A stretch of DNA of 64,000 nucleotides from Volvox africanus (GCA_030268105.1 BSDZ01000008.1:1488001-1552000), one strand, 5' to 3'. Numbered from the stretch's first letter, positions 38,692 to 51,424 are shown. Numbers and translations are program-made. Notes: a model not told the origin generated them from the sequence alone.

Positions 38692-40374
38692 CCGCAGGTC
38701 TTCATCATCCTTCACTTCCACAAGGTTTGCCGGATCCATATCGCAGCCTGGATCCATATATTGGAAGCTGACCGTATGGCCGAACTTGTCGTCAAGGTAC
38801 TTCACAGCCTCAGAGTACCAGCCGATCGGGAAGTTACTACAGATGGAGCCGCCTTTTATATAATATAACATAATATAGCTCCACTCCAAATTAGAGTGTT
38901 CTGTGTGCGCCAGTGGCTCAGGCTCTCCTGGAAGTAAGGCGCGATTTGAAGTTACCATGAGGTGGTGTGACAGACGAGGCAAAAGAGTTGACATTCAAAC
39001 GCACCTAAACGAAGTTGCCACCAAAATTAATACGCACTGGTATGCGTTCCATATCCTCTCCACAGAAGCCCGCTTGCCATGACTTTTCCTCGGTCTTGGG
39101 CCTCAGGCATTCTTCGTTCACCATCTCCCCTGTTTCGACGGCCAAGCCCACAACACGCTTTTTTGCGGAAGCATGGGAGACCAGCGGAAGGTTAAGGGAA
39201 CATGATGCAACTTAAAAACCAGGGAAAGATGAACAGTATTACAGGTTGAACAGGCCCAGCAGATGGCGGGGTTTTAGGCAAGGGGTGAAAGAAAATCAAA
39301 GTCGTGCCACAAAATCAAAGTCGAGCAGCAGCAAGACGACGATGAAGAAGCTACCAAAATTTCAATGGTCTTGACTTCCATCCTCTCCACCCAAGCCTCT
39401 GTCCTCTTCAGCTCCGAACCTGAAGAGCAACACCACAAGCTTGTGCACTCAGCATCATGCTCTCAGTTTTACATGAAGCTTAGTGGCCCTTTACACTGGC
39501 GTCGCTTACAATGTCAGCGGGTGTGCTGCGGACGACAGCTGCTATTGTGCTGGTATGGCGCCGGTTGGTCGTTTTTCGCCGATGACTTCAGGCTGATCGT
39601 CGTTTCCAGTGGTCACAACCCTCACGGTGCCATGGGCATCACAAATGCTGAGGAGCGGTGGGGAGTTACCTCGGACCTGCTCAGCCTATGTGACGGCCTC
39701 CTGGCATCAACCATGAACCTAACACCTACAGGGTCGCAGCTATGGGAATATTTCCTGGAGGAAGATTTCGTATTATAGGGGGGGATCTGTGTGTGTTTGT
39801 CATGTGTGTTTGTCTGTGCACATGTGGTTTTGTAACGGTTCTACAAAGCAGAACGACTTAAATATTCTGCCCCTCAGGAGGTGCTTGTGACAGTGTGTGT
39901 ACTCCGTTATGATTCTGTTAGGATATGAACTCAAGTGGAAGCCGAGTCCACCTTGTTGCGAACCTCGCAAATTTCCACGTTCTGAATCCCAAGAATCCCT
40001 ACCTCCCCGTTAATGAAATGCGTCAACTGGAATATCCAGCCGTAACCGGGCAACCTGAGGGATTGAGGATGGGCAATTCCTACCCCAGCCTCCCCCCTCC
40101 CCGCGCGCTTCCATCCCTCATCCTTTCGATGCCGACGACGTGCGCCACACGCCCCGCTCCAGAACGTCACAGACATATCTTTATCTTTACACTTAGCACT
40201 GGATGCAAGTTTGTTGACCCAGGCCGTGTAATGTCCGTCCTCATTGTTGTCTGGTCGGAGCTTCTTGGGCGCTTCAAAATTCCCGCGTAGAGGGTAGGAC
40301 ATAACCCGAGTAAGCAATGCCAAGGCATGCGGTCCGTGAAAATGCCGACATTTGCTTTTATCAAAGTACTCCAT
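38692..40374 (-). CDS. PB1-domain-like protein, partial gene model
   Basis: Candidate minus-strand exons: 40374-40151 (ATG start, YFDKSKCRHFHG near the N-terminus), a short one starting 39647, one ending at 39022,  and 38852-38692. The last two join in phase and give a PB1-like fold: a first strand RIPVRINFGG, then a helix EAVKYLDDKFG, then strand VSFQYMD with an acidic loop and VEVKDDEDL, which fits the OPCA motif of PB1 domains. A basic residue cluster of type I PB1 is not obvious, so it is more likely acidic (type II). PB1 domains pair proteins in signalling and autophagy receptor complexes; that role here is inference. The phase between the second and third exons does not close, so at least one exon is missing or misplaced. 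Confidence 0.5.
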
Positions 40375-40571
40375 TCGCAAAGCGGTACCAACCATTCAGC
40401 ATAGAAGGGAAAGCCGTCTCTTTTGAAAACAGCTATGAGTCCGTGATTCCCACTTCTGTACAATAAGGCCCGACACCGACACTTTGTTCTCGATTGGCAG
40501 TCCGAGGTTGCCTTCCTATACCTAATCCCGAAAATTAACTCGCATATTATAAAACAATTGTAATTTTGTAA
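40375..40571. promoter_or_regulatory. Short bidirectional promoter region
   Basis: Only 197 bases separate the putative ATG of the minus-strand PB1 gene from the ATG of the plus-strand aminopeptidase gene. The last 50 bases are AT-rich. Both promoters must lie here or inside 5' untranslated sequence. Confidence 0.45.
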
Positions 40572-43500
40572 ATGTTAGCGCGTGTGGTGGCCGGCATTGC
40601 GGCCGGCCACCGAGACATCACGCAATCAACAACTCTGAATTTCCTGGGAAAAAACGGCTCCTCCTGTTTGCGTGCATTTGACATTATTAACAGATGCTAT
40701 TCGAATCACATTTATACATCACACCCACCTGCTGGTCAACCAATTGCCACCACACATCCCGAGGTAATTAAGCATTAGGTTCTGGACTTACACCGGTATG
40801 TCAAATCCGATTTACTTTTATTCGCTTCATCGGCCATCTGGGTTTCTCAGTCGCGCTGCAAGTCGCGACCAACAGGCACCGCCGTACCACCTTCCACCCT
40901 CCTCCGCTACAAGTACTCCGTCGCCTTGCACGGAGCATTCCAATGCGCTCCCGGCATCAGGGCCGACATCATCTCATGCAGCATCCAATAATGTGCAAAT
41001 TGAGGTCAACTCCCATGCGGGCAGTAGACTACAGCCAAACTTGGCCGCCCGCACGCATGTCCCAAGCATCCCTTCTCCCCAACACCCTGCAGCGCGTCCC
41101 CGCGCGTCACTATGATAACGTTCTGTATTCATCAAGTACGAGTCTCTAAGAATCATCCAACACACCATGGGATGCCTCTTTGGCATGCTTCCATGACACA
41201 TGTGTTTTGTGCCGCGCCTCCCCGCAGCTCTTGGAGCCACACGAGCTAACCCCCGGCATCCCGGCATCGGAGTACCGGGCGCGCCGCAACAGACTGGGTC
41301 AACTTCTGCCTCCTGGCGGCGCGGCCATACTACCAGCTGCCGCGACGACGTACATGTCCGGCGTCATCCCATGGCCGTACCGCCAGGTACGGCGGTACGA
41401 AAGTACAGCCATGATTTTGGCGATTGTCGACCCTGTTGGAAGCGAATTAGGTGTAACTATTGGTGGGACAGGACGGCACAGCGTGGCATAACACAGCACG
41501 GCACAGCACGGTTTGGGGATGGGGCCTAGGGTCCTGAGGCGGAGCAGGACATCGGGTCGCTTTGTGGTATGGCGGGCGATTGTTGCGCCACTACCGGCGA
41601 GGTCACCGCTGACAGGTTCGCTGCGGCCCTCCTACCTGCGGACACCTCCGTCCGTCAGCTCCTCGCGGCCCGTTTGCAACCCCAACCCCAACCCCAAACC
41701 GTGTGGGATGTTGTGATGGCGAAAAGCGCACATGCGGGGGCGTGCTGCGACTGACCGACTGCCTGCCTGGCTGGACGCACTGACCAGCCCCCCTTTTCCG
41801 CTCTGTTCCGCGACGGTCTCGGGCCGCAGGATCCGGACTTCTTCTATCTCACCGGCCTCACGCAGCACGGGCTGGCGGTGCTGACAGCGCCGGGGGCAGG
41901 TGTGTGTGTATGTGTGCAGGGTAGGGAGGGAGTAATGTTAGCTGCTAGGGGCTGAGAGGGCTGGTCTAACGTGTGGGGTCCCCGGTTGAACCTCGGCAGA
42001 TGTTTGTGGGTTGTGTACATGTCATTTGTGTGTATGGGGTGTATGTGCATATGTGGCGTGTTTTTATGACTTTGAGGGAGATACGCAGGGGGATATCCCT
42101 CCTGCTGCTGTCACGTTGACTGATAAACCCTAATGGCTGTGCCGTCCGGTCGTCCGGTGCAATCTACTCCATCCAGCTTCCCCTTCTTCTGCGAGGGGGA
42201 AGGGGGAAGGGGGAAGTGGACTGATAGACAACGGAAAGAAGTTAACTATGCGACTTGAACCCTGACGTTTCCTCTTCCCTTGCCGTACGCAACTCCCTCC
42301 AACTCCCTGAAGGGTCGAGTCAGGATGTGCGGTACACGCTGTTCATCGATGCGCCTAACACGAACGTGAGATGTCCCGGGAGGACGGGTGGGGAGAAGGG
42401 CTTCCAGGAAGGGGAAGGGACGTCCACATACACACACGTACACACACATACACACACATACACACACATACACGCACACACTGGCACGCTAGGGGCACCG
42501 GGTCCTGCTGTCCCCACCTGCATATCCTAGGATACCTTTTTCTCTAGGACCACACCAGGTCATGTTTGTTAATGCACACACATCCACGTGGCGTTCTAAC
42601 TAACCGAAGTCCGCATCCGTAAGGCCCACAACGCCCATGTCCATCGCCGAAATTAAGGTCCAAATCCATATATTCCCTCCTTTACCTATGTCGTACATAC
42701 CGTCCAATTTACATAACGCAGCGGGAGCGGTGGGATGGCGCAACTGTGAGTCGAGAGTCCGCGAAGGAGGTGTTTGGTGCAGATGAGGTGCTGTGGATGC
42801 ATGAGGTGAGGTTGGCGGTGGTGAGGTGAGGTGAGGTGAGGTGAGGTTGGGGGGTGGGGGGATGAGCGGTCGGGTGAGTGAAGGAGGATACAGAAATACT
42901 GAAAACACACAGACGACAACGAATGAATCATTAACACATAAAGCGTGTAAGCACATTTACACAAAATCACATTTAAGGACGAACCAACGAACCCGCCCGC
43001 GCAGATGCCCAGAAAGCTTCAGGACTTGGCCAAGTCCACCACACCCATCTTGTACGACACCGACAGGGTGGGCGCCTATCACCACTCGACCCTGGGCATC
43101 GCATTGCGACCCGCCCTGGAGCTACCCGGCCGCGTCACGCCGCTGCGGCCACTGCTCCACTCCATGCGCCTGGTTAAGAGCCCGGCGGAGGCGGCAATGA
43201 TGCGGACGTCGGCGGCGGTTGCCTCCGCCGCCGTACGACATTGCATGGCTGTCACGTCGCCCGGTACGACGGAGTACGGCCTAGCGGCGACATTTGAGTA
43301 CGGCATTAAATCGGCTGGCGCCCAACGCCTGGCGTACCCTACGGTGGTTGCGGGTAAGGGGGGCCTATGATCCTGGAGGGAGCCTTACTACCGGACACAG
43401 CGTCCTTTGGTGGAAGGGGTGGCGCTTTCCTTCCTCTCTCCTTTTCTCTCTCCTTAAAGGCTTTTGCAGCTCCCCTCCGTTCCCCCTCCTGGTTTGGCGC

Positions 43501-46393
43501 CAGATGCTGGGGGGCAGCGCAGGGTTTCGAACCCACGCACCCCAAACCCCTCTACTCGCACGCCCTCTCGCGACACCCGCACAGGGGGCGCTGATGCATG
43601 CACCATTCACTACGGCCGTAACGACAAGGTGCTGGCGGGCGGCCAGATGGTGCTGATGGACGCGGGGGCGGAGTACTGGGGATATGTGTCGGATGTGACA
43701 CGAACCTGGCCCGTGGGAGGAACGTTCAGCGGGCCTCAGAGGGACGTGTACGGAATCGTACTGGAAGCTCACCAACGGTACGATGGCACGGCACGGCGAG
43801 GGGAACACATGGGGTGGGTTTTAATCGGGCGGTGAGCAGGAGGGTTGAGAGATGGTGAGGGGGAACGACAATCCCTCTACCCGCACGCAGAGGATGTTCC
43901 GGAAGAGCGAGATCCCAAAGGGCCACCGCGGTCGTTAACCGGCAAGAAGGTTTACAGCGGGTGTGGTGGCGCCCCCCTCGTACATCTGACCCCTTACCCT
44001 TCTGATTCCGCCCTCCGACCACTACCCTCCACCCGGGTAAGCCTCCGTCCCCCTCCCCTTCCTCCCCACTTCCTCGGCCCCCTTACCCTTCCCCCAACTC
44101 TTCCCCCCCTCCTCTCCAGCTGCCTGGCTGCCTGCCGCCCCGGACTCTCCATTCGGGACCTCCACTCGCTGTGTGTCGATATCCTGTCCGAGGGCCTTAT
44201 GGAGCTGAGGCTGCTGCCCCGGGCTTCTCTGGCGGAAATCAGAAGCAGCCTGTACAGGTGCGTCCACGACCTTAATGGCAAGTGCGCTCAGGAGGCGTTA
44301 TCGGAATGAGAGCCAACCCGTACAGAAGTACGACCCAGTCTGCTGTGCCTTCGTTGCCTGCCCATTCCCCCCTCCCCCTACGCCCTTTCACCGGGACCCC
44401 CATTTCCCTTCCATGTCCGCATCCCTCGAAACCCCCAACTCCCCCCCTCCCACATCCCTCTCATCGTCATCGCTACCGCTACGTAGTTTACGTCCCTCGG
44501 ACTCATCGCCGCTGATGGCTGATTGGAACAGAACTACAGATTGCTGATCTCTTGGGGCTTTTGTCGCAGTGTTTTCGGTGTTTCGACTCCCCTCATCTTC
44601 ACCCCCTTCTTCCGCCGGGTGGAAGAGTGGATTAAGACAGAATCCGGGACGAAGGAATCCTCCGGCGCCCGTTATGCGACTCCTAACCAACTTACTAATT
44701 TGGTTGGTAACTTAGGGTTTCTCAACACCTCACCAACATTACTAGATCCATTCGTCTATTCGCCTTCCCTCCCCTCCCTCCCCTCCCCTTCCCTCCCCTC
44801 CCTCCCCTCCCCTCCCCTCCCCTCCCTCCCCTCCCCTTCCCTCCCCTCCCCTTCCCTCCCCTTCCCTCCCCTCCCCTCCCTCCCCTCCCCTTCCCTCCCC
44901 TCCCCTTCCCTCCCCTCCCCTTCCCTCCCCTCCCCTTCCCTCCCCTTCCCTCCCCTCCCCTTCCCTCCCCTCCCCTTCCCTCCCCTCCCCTTCCCTCCCC
45001 TTCCCTCCCCTCCCCTCCCTCCCCTCCCCTTCCCTCCCCTTCCCTCCCCTCCCCTCCCCTCCCCTCCCCTCCCCTTCCCTCCCTCCCCCACCCGCGCCTG
45101 TTTGATGCTTCAGGGAGTTCTTTTGGCACAGTCTGGGTCACTATCTTGGACTGGACACACACGACACTCACCTGGTGGGACACGACCGAAGGTTGTCGGA
45201 GGGGGCGGTCATCACCGTTGAGCCAGGTAAGAAGGAAGGCAGCTGGTGGGGCCGGGGGCACGGGGAGGGAGAGGGGGATTTGGGGGAGGGAAAAGGGCTG
45301 AGAAGGAAAGCTTTGCTGTTTGCTCTTCCTGGGCCAGTTATCCTGGGGCAGCAAACCCAAATTCCGAAGAGGAATTATCAAAGTGCCGGAAGTGCGTTAC
45401 GTTAATACACCCCTGCCAGGTTCGGGTGAAAGGCGGCTCGTAGAAGGGGCGAATGGGCGAGTTTCCCCATTTGCCGGGGGAACTCGCAAAGGCGGAATTT
45501 CCCCGGCCCCCGGCTCCCCTTTCTTTTCATATCACATCAAAAATATCGCGCTGAGCAGCGCAGATACCCGGTGGGGAATGCATCGCAGCGCCCTTTTTCT
45601 CCTTATTTTGGTAAAATGATAACGTCATTGCCCTGCAGGGTTGTACATCCCAGATCTGCCGCAGTACGGTGCTTTCCGGGGTATTGGCGTCCGCATCGAG
45701 GACGACGTCCTGGTGACCGCTGCGGGGTGCCGAGTGCTTAGTGACCAGGTACTATTAAGTGCATTGATACGGGTTTCCACCATGCCATCACAACTGCCTT
45801 GGCTTTGAAGAAATTGGAGAGAGTCTCTCATGGGCGTCGGAGGCCTAAACTAACCTAACCACCCTGTAACACCAATAACTAATTACTAACTTGGGCCTTA
45901 TCTCCGGGATCAACAACAACGATCTCAGATCTCACAACGATGTGTAACCACGAGACGGGACGGGACGGGACGGGACAGGGCGGGCGGTATAGAAGCCAGG
46001 GACATTGTATAGGCCTGCTGTGATACTGCATTATCACCACCATTAGCAGTGTGACAGGGTGAGGTTAACAAAAGGGGAAGGCGACCTGTGCTCGAAGTCT
46101 TTCGATTTAGTTGCGTGGGAGGACCTTCCGTTGCGGTTACCGTTACGATTACCGTTGCTGTGGCGCCGCAGGCACCGGTGGCTATTCGGGAGGTTGAGGA
46201 GCTGGCAGGCTCGGCGGCGGCAGCGCATGGCGCTTCATCTGCGGGTTTTATGCCACGGCCACCACACTCGGGGTTGGCGCCGCACCGACTGTTCGCACAG
46301 GAGCCTCTAGGGCTGACGGCGGCGCCTGCTGCCGCCACCGTCGCCACCTCTGATGCTGGCCCGTCGGCGGCGCAGCGACACGTGATGGTTTAA
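40572..46393 (+). CDS. M24B Xaa-Pro aminopeptidase, XPNPEP3/ICP55 type
   Basis: Core exons, all phase-consistent: 41228-41386, 41830-41899, 42313-42365, 42722-42805, 43005-43353, 43585-43777, 44120-44257, 45114-45226, 45639-45748, 46172-46393. They encode 496 residues. The AMP_N domain starts with [15 protein letters not shown] and contains [10 protein letters not shown]. The pita-bread catalytic domain has all five metal ligands: Asp in MDAGAEY, Asp in SDVTRTW, His in [10 protein letters not shown], Glu in ITVEPG, Glu in GVRIEDD. The C-terminus has an Ala/Pro-rich tail. The family removes one residue next to proline or trims presequence-processed proteins in mitochondria (ICP55, XPNPEP3). 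The N-terminal part is less sure: ATG 40572, exon 40572-40763, then a Ser/Pro/His-rich exon from about 40876 whose donor is not fixed. The first 64 residues are poor in acidic residues and could be a mitochondrial or plastid presequence. Confidence 0.92.
42425..42480. repeat. (CACACATA)n microsatellite
   Basis: Nearly perfect CA/CATA units in the intron after exon 42313-42365 of the aminopeptidase gene. Confidence 0.9.
42822..42847. repeat. (GGTGA)n repeat beside a splice donor
   Basis: Tandem gtgag units begin 17 bases after the donor of exon 42722-42805. Each unit itself looks like a donor (GGTGAG). Confidence 0.8.
43505..43600 (-). mobile_element. Possible tRNA-derived SINE fragment in an intron
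   Basis: On the minus strand, a perfect RNA polymerase III B-box-like sequence (gggttcgaaacc) lies at about 43522-43533. About 40 bases upstream on that strand there is a weak A-box-like stretch. No complete tRNA cloverleaf can be drawn: the T stem has only about three clean pairs and no anticodon arm is clear. A decayed tRNA-derived SINE is the best guess. Confidence 0.25.
44764..45089 (+). repeat. 326-base polypyrimidine minisatellite (CCCCTCCCTT-like)
   Basis: Uninterrupted C/T tract built of cccctccctt and cccctcccc units. It ends just upstream of the acceptor of exon 45114-45226 in the aminopeptidase gene. Both strands are fully open in several frames because the tract holds no stop codon. 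Those frames are not genes. Confidence 0.95.
45951..45984. repeat. (GGGAC)n repeat
   Basis: Five to six cgggacggga units in the last intron of the aminopeptidase gene. Confidence 0.8.
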
Positions 46394-47385
46394 ACTGGCA
46401 GACTTGATCGATAGTTGGCCGCCTGTGCATAAATTTGGTAGAAGTCCGCTATGACATACGGCACCACAGCACCCTGAACTGGACTGGTTCATACTTTAGA
46501 GATATCTTTCCGGCAATGAACGATGGCAGGATGTCAGTTCACGGTGACGGGTTTGGAAACGGTGTGCATATTTCCGCGTGCGTTTTCCCAGCCAGCGTTA
46601 TCTTACATGCAGTTTATGTATTTTACACGGATTGAGGTTGGAGGATCAGTGCTTGACTTAATTAGTCAAGCTTGAATTGAACGGTACGGGCCTAGTACAG
46701 CCCAATACGGCAGGAGTGCAGCGAAACAAGGGATGATGGATGATGGTGGTCACCCAGGGTCAGGTAGAGCTGTTACCGGGTCAGGTAGAGCAATTGAGGG
46801 CTGTACGGATGAGGAGTCCAGGGGGCGTAAGGTGGGAGGTGTCGGGCTTAGGGGATATGCATCAGGATCATCTCATTGGAACATCTGAGTCTCATGTGAT
46901 GGTTTGGGTGGTGGTGGATCAAGGGGGTCTTTGACAGTTTTTTGGGGGCGCACTTGCCCCTTTCTAGGCTCCGAAGGGGCCTTATGGCTCCTAAAATCAT
47001 GAGTTCTCCATCGGTCCACTCAGCGATGACGCGACCAACAAGCCTACCCTTGGCCGAGAGGCCCGGGTAATCTTGTAAACCGCGTCGTGATGGGAATAGA
47101 TTATTGTAAATATTAGTCTTCAACGAGGAATGCCTAGTAAGCACGAGTCATCAGCTGGCGTTAATGACGTGCTCGTGAGCTCATAAGCCAACAACCTCTC
47201 CCCGCCTTCTTCAGCAGCAGTACCGGACGCATGTACTGGCCGTCTCTCCTTCACCGCTCTGTTAGCTACTACAGTTGTCGTTTTTCCCTCTCCTTCTCCC
47301 TCCTCCCTTTGTAATATGCCTGCGCCGCATATCCAGCTTCGGGCCACCGCTGGTCACTACATGACAGCCCGCAGCTGGATCCACG
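46394..47385. other. Convergent intergenic region
   Basis: Lies between the stop codons of the aminopeptidase gene (plus) and an unrecognised gene (minus). It should hold both 3' untranslated regions. TGTAA occurs on the plus strand near 47075, 47103 and 47311. No supported ORF. Confidence 0.5.
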
Positions 47386-50300
47386 TCACAGATTGCGATA
47401 ACCGACCCTTTGGGAAGTTAGATCAGCTATAGCACCGAGAGCTATAGTAGCTGCAGTTGTCTCAGCAGGTAGCCCAGCGAGAGTTTCTTCGATATCTTCT
47501 AGCTGACGCAAACACTCGCATACACACACCCTACTTACGATGACACACGGGTGCGTCATTGAACGAATGACTGCTACATTTACATGCGGTAGCAGATCTG
47601 GATTTATCCGTACCTGCTGAGTCGGAAGGATGGATTCGCAGGGGTCCCCAGCTGCAGACGGCACGATTCGTACCCGATATGGTACATCATCGAATAGGAA
47701 GCCGGGAAGCTGCAACCAGTCATGGTAGCTTGCGTAAAATCTCATCATTAAACCGACCAGGACCTCGGAGAGGTTTGCACCTCCCAGACACAAAACTCTT
47801 CTTTGAGACGGCCGATGATACATCGACCTAAAAGCAGAAACCAGACCCCTACAAATAATGGACAATTTGCCACAGGGTTCGATGACGTTGAACCAATTTG
47901 CCATTCCAAATTCATGCACAGGATTGATATCAGATTGATATCAGTCCAACAAATGCATGGAATATATTTACATTTACCCTATGGCTCTGAAACCAGTCGA
48001 GATCGCATGTGACTTACGCTGGTCAGCAATCTCCTGTTGTACAAACGTCCATCCATAGCTGTCGACGGATCGGATGGCTAGAAGGTGCAGACTGCGGAGG
48101 TAACTCGCGTTACCCGAACCTACCTGAATGCCGAATATTTACTTACTGGGAAAATGTTACTGCCGGCGAACCTTAAAGTGCTCCATTAAACGGCTGTTGC
48201 CAGTAATTAGATTAGGGTGTTGTCTATTGATAACAAGCATCACCACTGTGTTATAGCCACCGTATGTAAGTGGTGCATTCACAAACGAAAGCTCTTCAAC
48301 GCATGCACAGACGGGCCACCTGTTCAAGCCATGCCAAGCTGCCAGCCACCCCTCGTGCGTGCACTCCCACGTTGCAATAATACGCTGTGCTCCGATAGGA
48401 CGAGTTCTCCATCGCGCTGAAAATGCATTTGCGTTACGTTGGATTTACTACCGATTTGCACAGATAATCGAGGCGGCCTTCAAGGTGGTTCTGGGACCAA
48501 CCCGTTGGTATGGGCCTTATGACCTCTTTTGAGCCGGTTGCCTGCAATATCACTTGAGATCCTGATTCCGTCGTCACATCACTTCACGTCACTTCAGTTC
48601 AAATAACATCAATTACGTCACGTCACGTCGCATCACGTCAGACAGAAACCGGACAAAGTATTGAACATATAGCTCATCAATCAGCAAAGGTTCAAAGCAT
48701 GACAGCGCAACGCCATCATGCAGGTCACGTCAACAAGCGTACATAATGTCGTCAGCTCCAAACGCTACAACGCCACATCCCCACATGCCACATCACATAC
48801 ATGAGAAAGACCGTCTTCAAATATATCTACCAAACCAACCGGATTGTCTCGACTAAATTAACCATCTGTACATGTATTGCATTTCTCCGTGCAATACTGC
48901 GTGCCACCGTGCCACCGCGACCGTGGCCGCGATAATAGCAAAGCGGAAAAGATGCTAACAAGATTGTCGAACAGGCTAAACCGCCAGCCTTCCCTTAAGG
49001 CTAAGGCTATGCGCTGTTATTTCATAGGCTTACCCTTGCCAGCACAGCGCATACACTCCGCTTCTCGATGTCGTGGTTGACATACGAGGTAACAAGCCCC
49101 ACAATGAGTGCAAGGGGGCGATACACAACGAAAAGCGTTGTCCCGCGTTCCAAGGGCAGCCCCCCCTAGGGATTATTTCCCACATTTGTGGCATTCCCAA
49201 ATGTTCCATCGCGATGAATGTTATCCTCACGATACCCTGCGTAACTGGAACCTTGCTTAGTTGTCGATGAGCGATTCGGCTTCATGCAATGGATGTGGGA
49301 GTTGCTGATGTTGCGCCATGCTCTACACACCTTAGCTAATGCTGCATGTCAAGTACTCGCTGCGTCATGCCGTCATTTTGCCGCTGTGATTCTTGAGACC
49401 AAGGCCTTGTCGGGTTCCACCTGTACCCTCCATCAAGTCGCCATACGCTTCGCTACACCCGCAAATCGTTCCTTGGAGCTGCCGTTGCTGCCGCTGCTAC
49501 GGGGCCGCATGCCCGGAATGGCGATGGCGCCGCGGGGGGACGGCAACATGGAACCACTGGAGCTGCCGCCGCCACCCGAAGGCGCCGCCTGCTCCTTTTC
49601 CATAGCCTCCATGATGCCGTCTAAGAAGAAGTGCAGAAACTCATTTGTCACATCTGGGTAATCGCGCATGAAGCGGTATCGACCTGCCATTCCGCTACGT
49701 TCCCTGTCTATGTCGGAATTCAGCTCGTCAATCTGCAGGGATGCGCAATTGTGTTGCGCACACACGTAATGCAGGCCGGAGCCGGGAAACCATTTCGTGA
49801 CAGCTTTTCGATTTATACGGCACACATACCAACACATACCAACTTGAGAGGCTGTATGGAGTGCAGTTGCAGGGAACACGGAGGTAGGCAGGCAGCTCCT
49901 GCCATGGCGCTCTGGGGTGTGACGCCATGCGTCGGGGCTAAGGCACAAAGACGATTACCTCAGCCTACAATGGACCGGGGTTCTAAATCATAAATCCATT
50001 GATGCATGCATCCCAAGTACACAATTACCCTTCTATGTTCGTTGACAACCAATTCCGGCAAAAAAGGATTCCCGCTTCACAAATGTCTGATAACTCGAAA
50101 CGTGAAAGTCTTAACATATGTTTTTCATCAGAAACCATGGTTGTGAGTTGTCGACTTACCAAGACGTCAAGCTCAAAGATGAAACCTTGCATGTCTCCTT
50201 GTGACGCTCTGAGCTTGTCCATGATCCGATCAAGTTGGAAAGAAAGTTTCTCAGGGTGTTGTTTAAAATAGCTCGACAGCTCGGCTTGTGCCCAGTCGGT

Positions 50301-51424
50301 ATTGTCCATGGGCGAATTAGAAGCCGGGATGTCGGGGGCGCTACGCCTCAAGGGCATTGCTGTCGCCGCCCTCCTAAGACCTCCTTGCATTTTGTCAGGA
50401 AGGTTACCTCTGGGCTTTAGAACTTTTGTAGGCCTTCTCTCACCGCGGCCTTAGCCGCGGCCTGGAGGTTCTCACTACCTAAACACGCCAAATCAAAATT
50501 ATAAAAATGCGAAAAGGAGGAAATGACTTCGTGATAGCCTTTCTGTTGGTGGGTACCTTCTTGGCCTACCATCTGGAGGCTTATTAACTGCCGTACAGGT
50601 CCTTGCTCGTATTCTCCGGGACATCCAAACCCTTCCAATCTATCTTGTGCAACAACCTTCAACATGTAACGAAATGAAATATATACACCTCCGAAATCCA
50701 GATAGCCCTACATCTATGAAGCATCGCAGTTCGCCAAAAGACTGCTCTTTCAGTGGGCTGTCCAAACCCGTGCTTATCTGTGCGCAACTCCAACTGCTAA
50801 GATTCCTGCATGTTTCAAGCAATTCTTGTCGAAGCCTTTCGGGGTTGCCGCACAAGGCAGGCCCCCGACTGCCCCCGTTTTGGACGGCCGTCGCACGACC
50901 GCTGCTGCACGGCCAAAGCCCCATCCTCCTCCCGCCAACAACGCCAAAACTTTCTTCTATCTCCACAACAAATTTAGTTGCCTTCTCGATAACTGGGCGA
51001 GGACTCCCAGTGCCTTAACCCCGTTTGTGTTGCGGCTTCTTAGCAAACCAAACATCCAAAAAGCCAAAACTTGCTTCCAGATCAAGCAAAGAACCATAAA
51101 ACACACAAATTCACCTTGTTGGAAATTACCCACGAAGGAGGTTACCGCACGGGCGCTATCACATATCAATATAATTGCGTCTGACGGATACGGACTGACT
51201 CACTGTTTGGCTCTTAAACAGTTGCGCGCACTGCTTCCTAGGGGACCAACGGGCTAATGCGTAGCCTCTCCAAAAAGGGGAAACCACGGGGGTGTGTGTG
51301 ATAAGAAGCGTCCGCAAATCATCGGCCTGGCCGCCGCGGGCATTTTCGTTTCTGCGCGGATTGGTGGCTCGGGCGGCTGCACGGAAGAGAAGCCAGCGGG
51401 GCTAAGGTCCAGCACGGTGCTCAT
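47386..51424 (-). CDS. Unrecognised multi-exon protein
   Basis: The start is probably ATG 51424 (MSTVLDLSPAGFSS). Other exons seen on the minus strand: one around 50950-50700, one ending 50160, one starting 49732, about 47830-47540, and 47506-47386 with TGA. The pairs ending 50160/starting 49732 and ending 47540/starting 47506 join with agreeing phase and good GT-AG sites. Translations are ordinary globular or helical: DRIMDKLRASQGDMQGF, then DELNSDIDRERSGM, a Gly/Ser-rich linker, and near the end LMMRFYASYHDWLQLP and the C-terminal LEDIEETLAGLPAETT. No catalytic motif, zinc finger or membrane segment was recognised. Some exons between 49434 and 47830 are missing from the model. It could be two genes. 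Confidence 0.5.
48570..48642. repeat. Degenerate (CGTCA)n / cacgt repeat
   Basis: Short cgtcacgtcac units, probably in an intron of the minus-strand gene. Confidence 0.55.

Noticed and set aside
39365..39778. A 137-codon plus-strand frame containing FFADD, reminiscent of a reverse transcriptase YADD box
   Set aside because: No other reverse transcriptase motif is nearby, and a minus-strand exon candidate overlaps it. Chance similarity is more likely.
42425..42480. A CRISPR-like array
   Set aside because: It is a simple dinucleotide and tetranucleotide microsatellite without spacers, and the genome is eukaryotic.
43501..43600. A tRNA gene on the minus strand
   Set aside because: Only a B-box-like core is present. 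Acceptor, D and anticodon arms cannot be formed.
44523..45381. Long open frames of more than 100 codons on both strands rich in Ser/Leu/Pro or Gly/Glu/Arg
   Set aside because: They are translations of the polypyrimidine tract, which has no stop codons. The real exons on either side use other frames.
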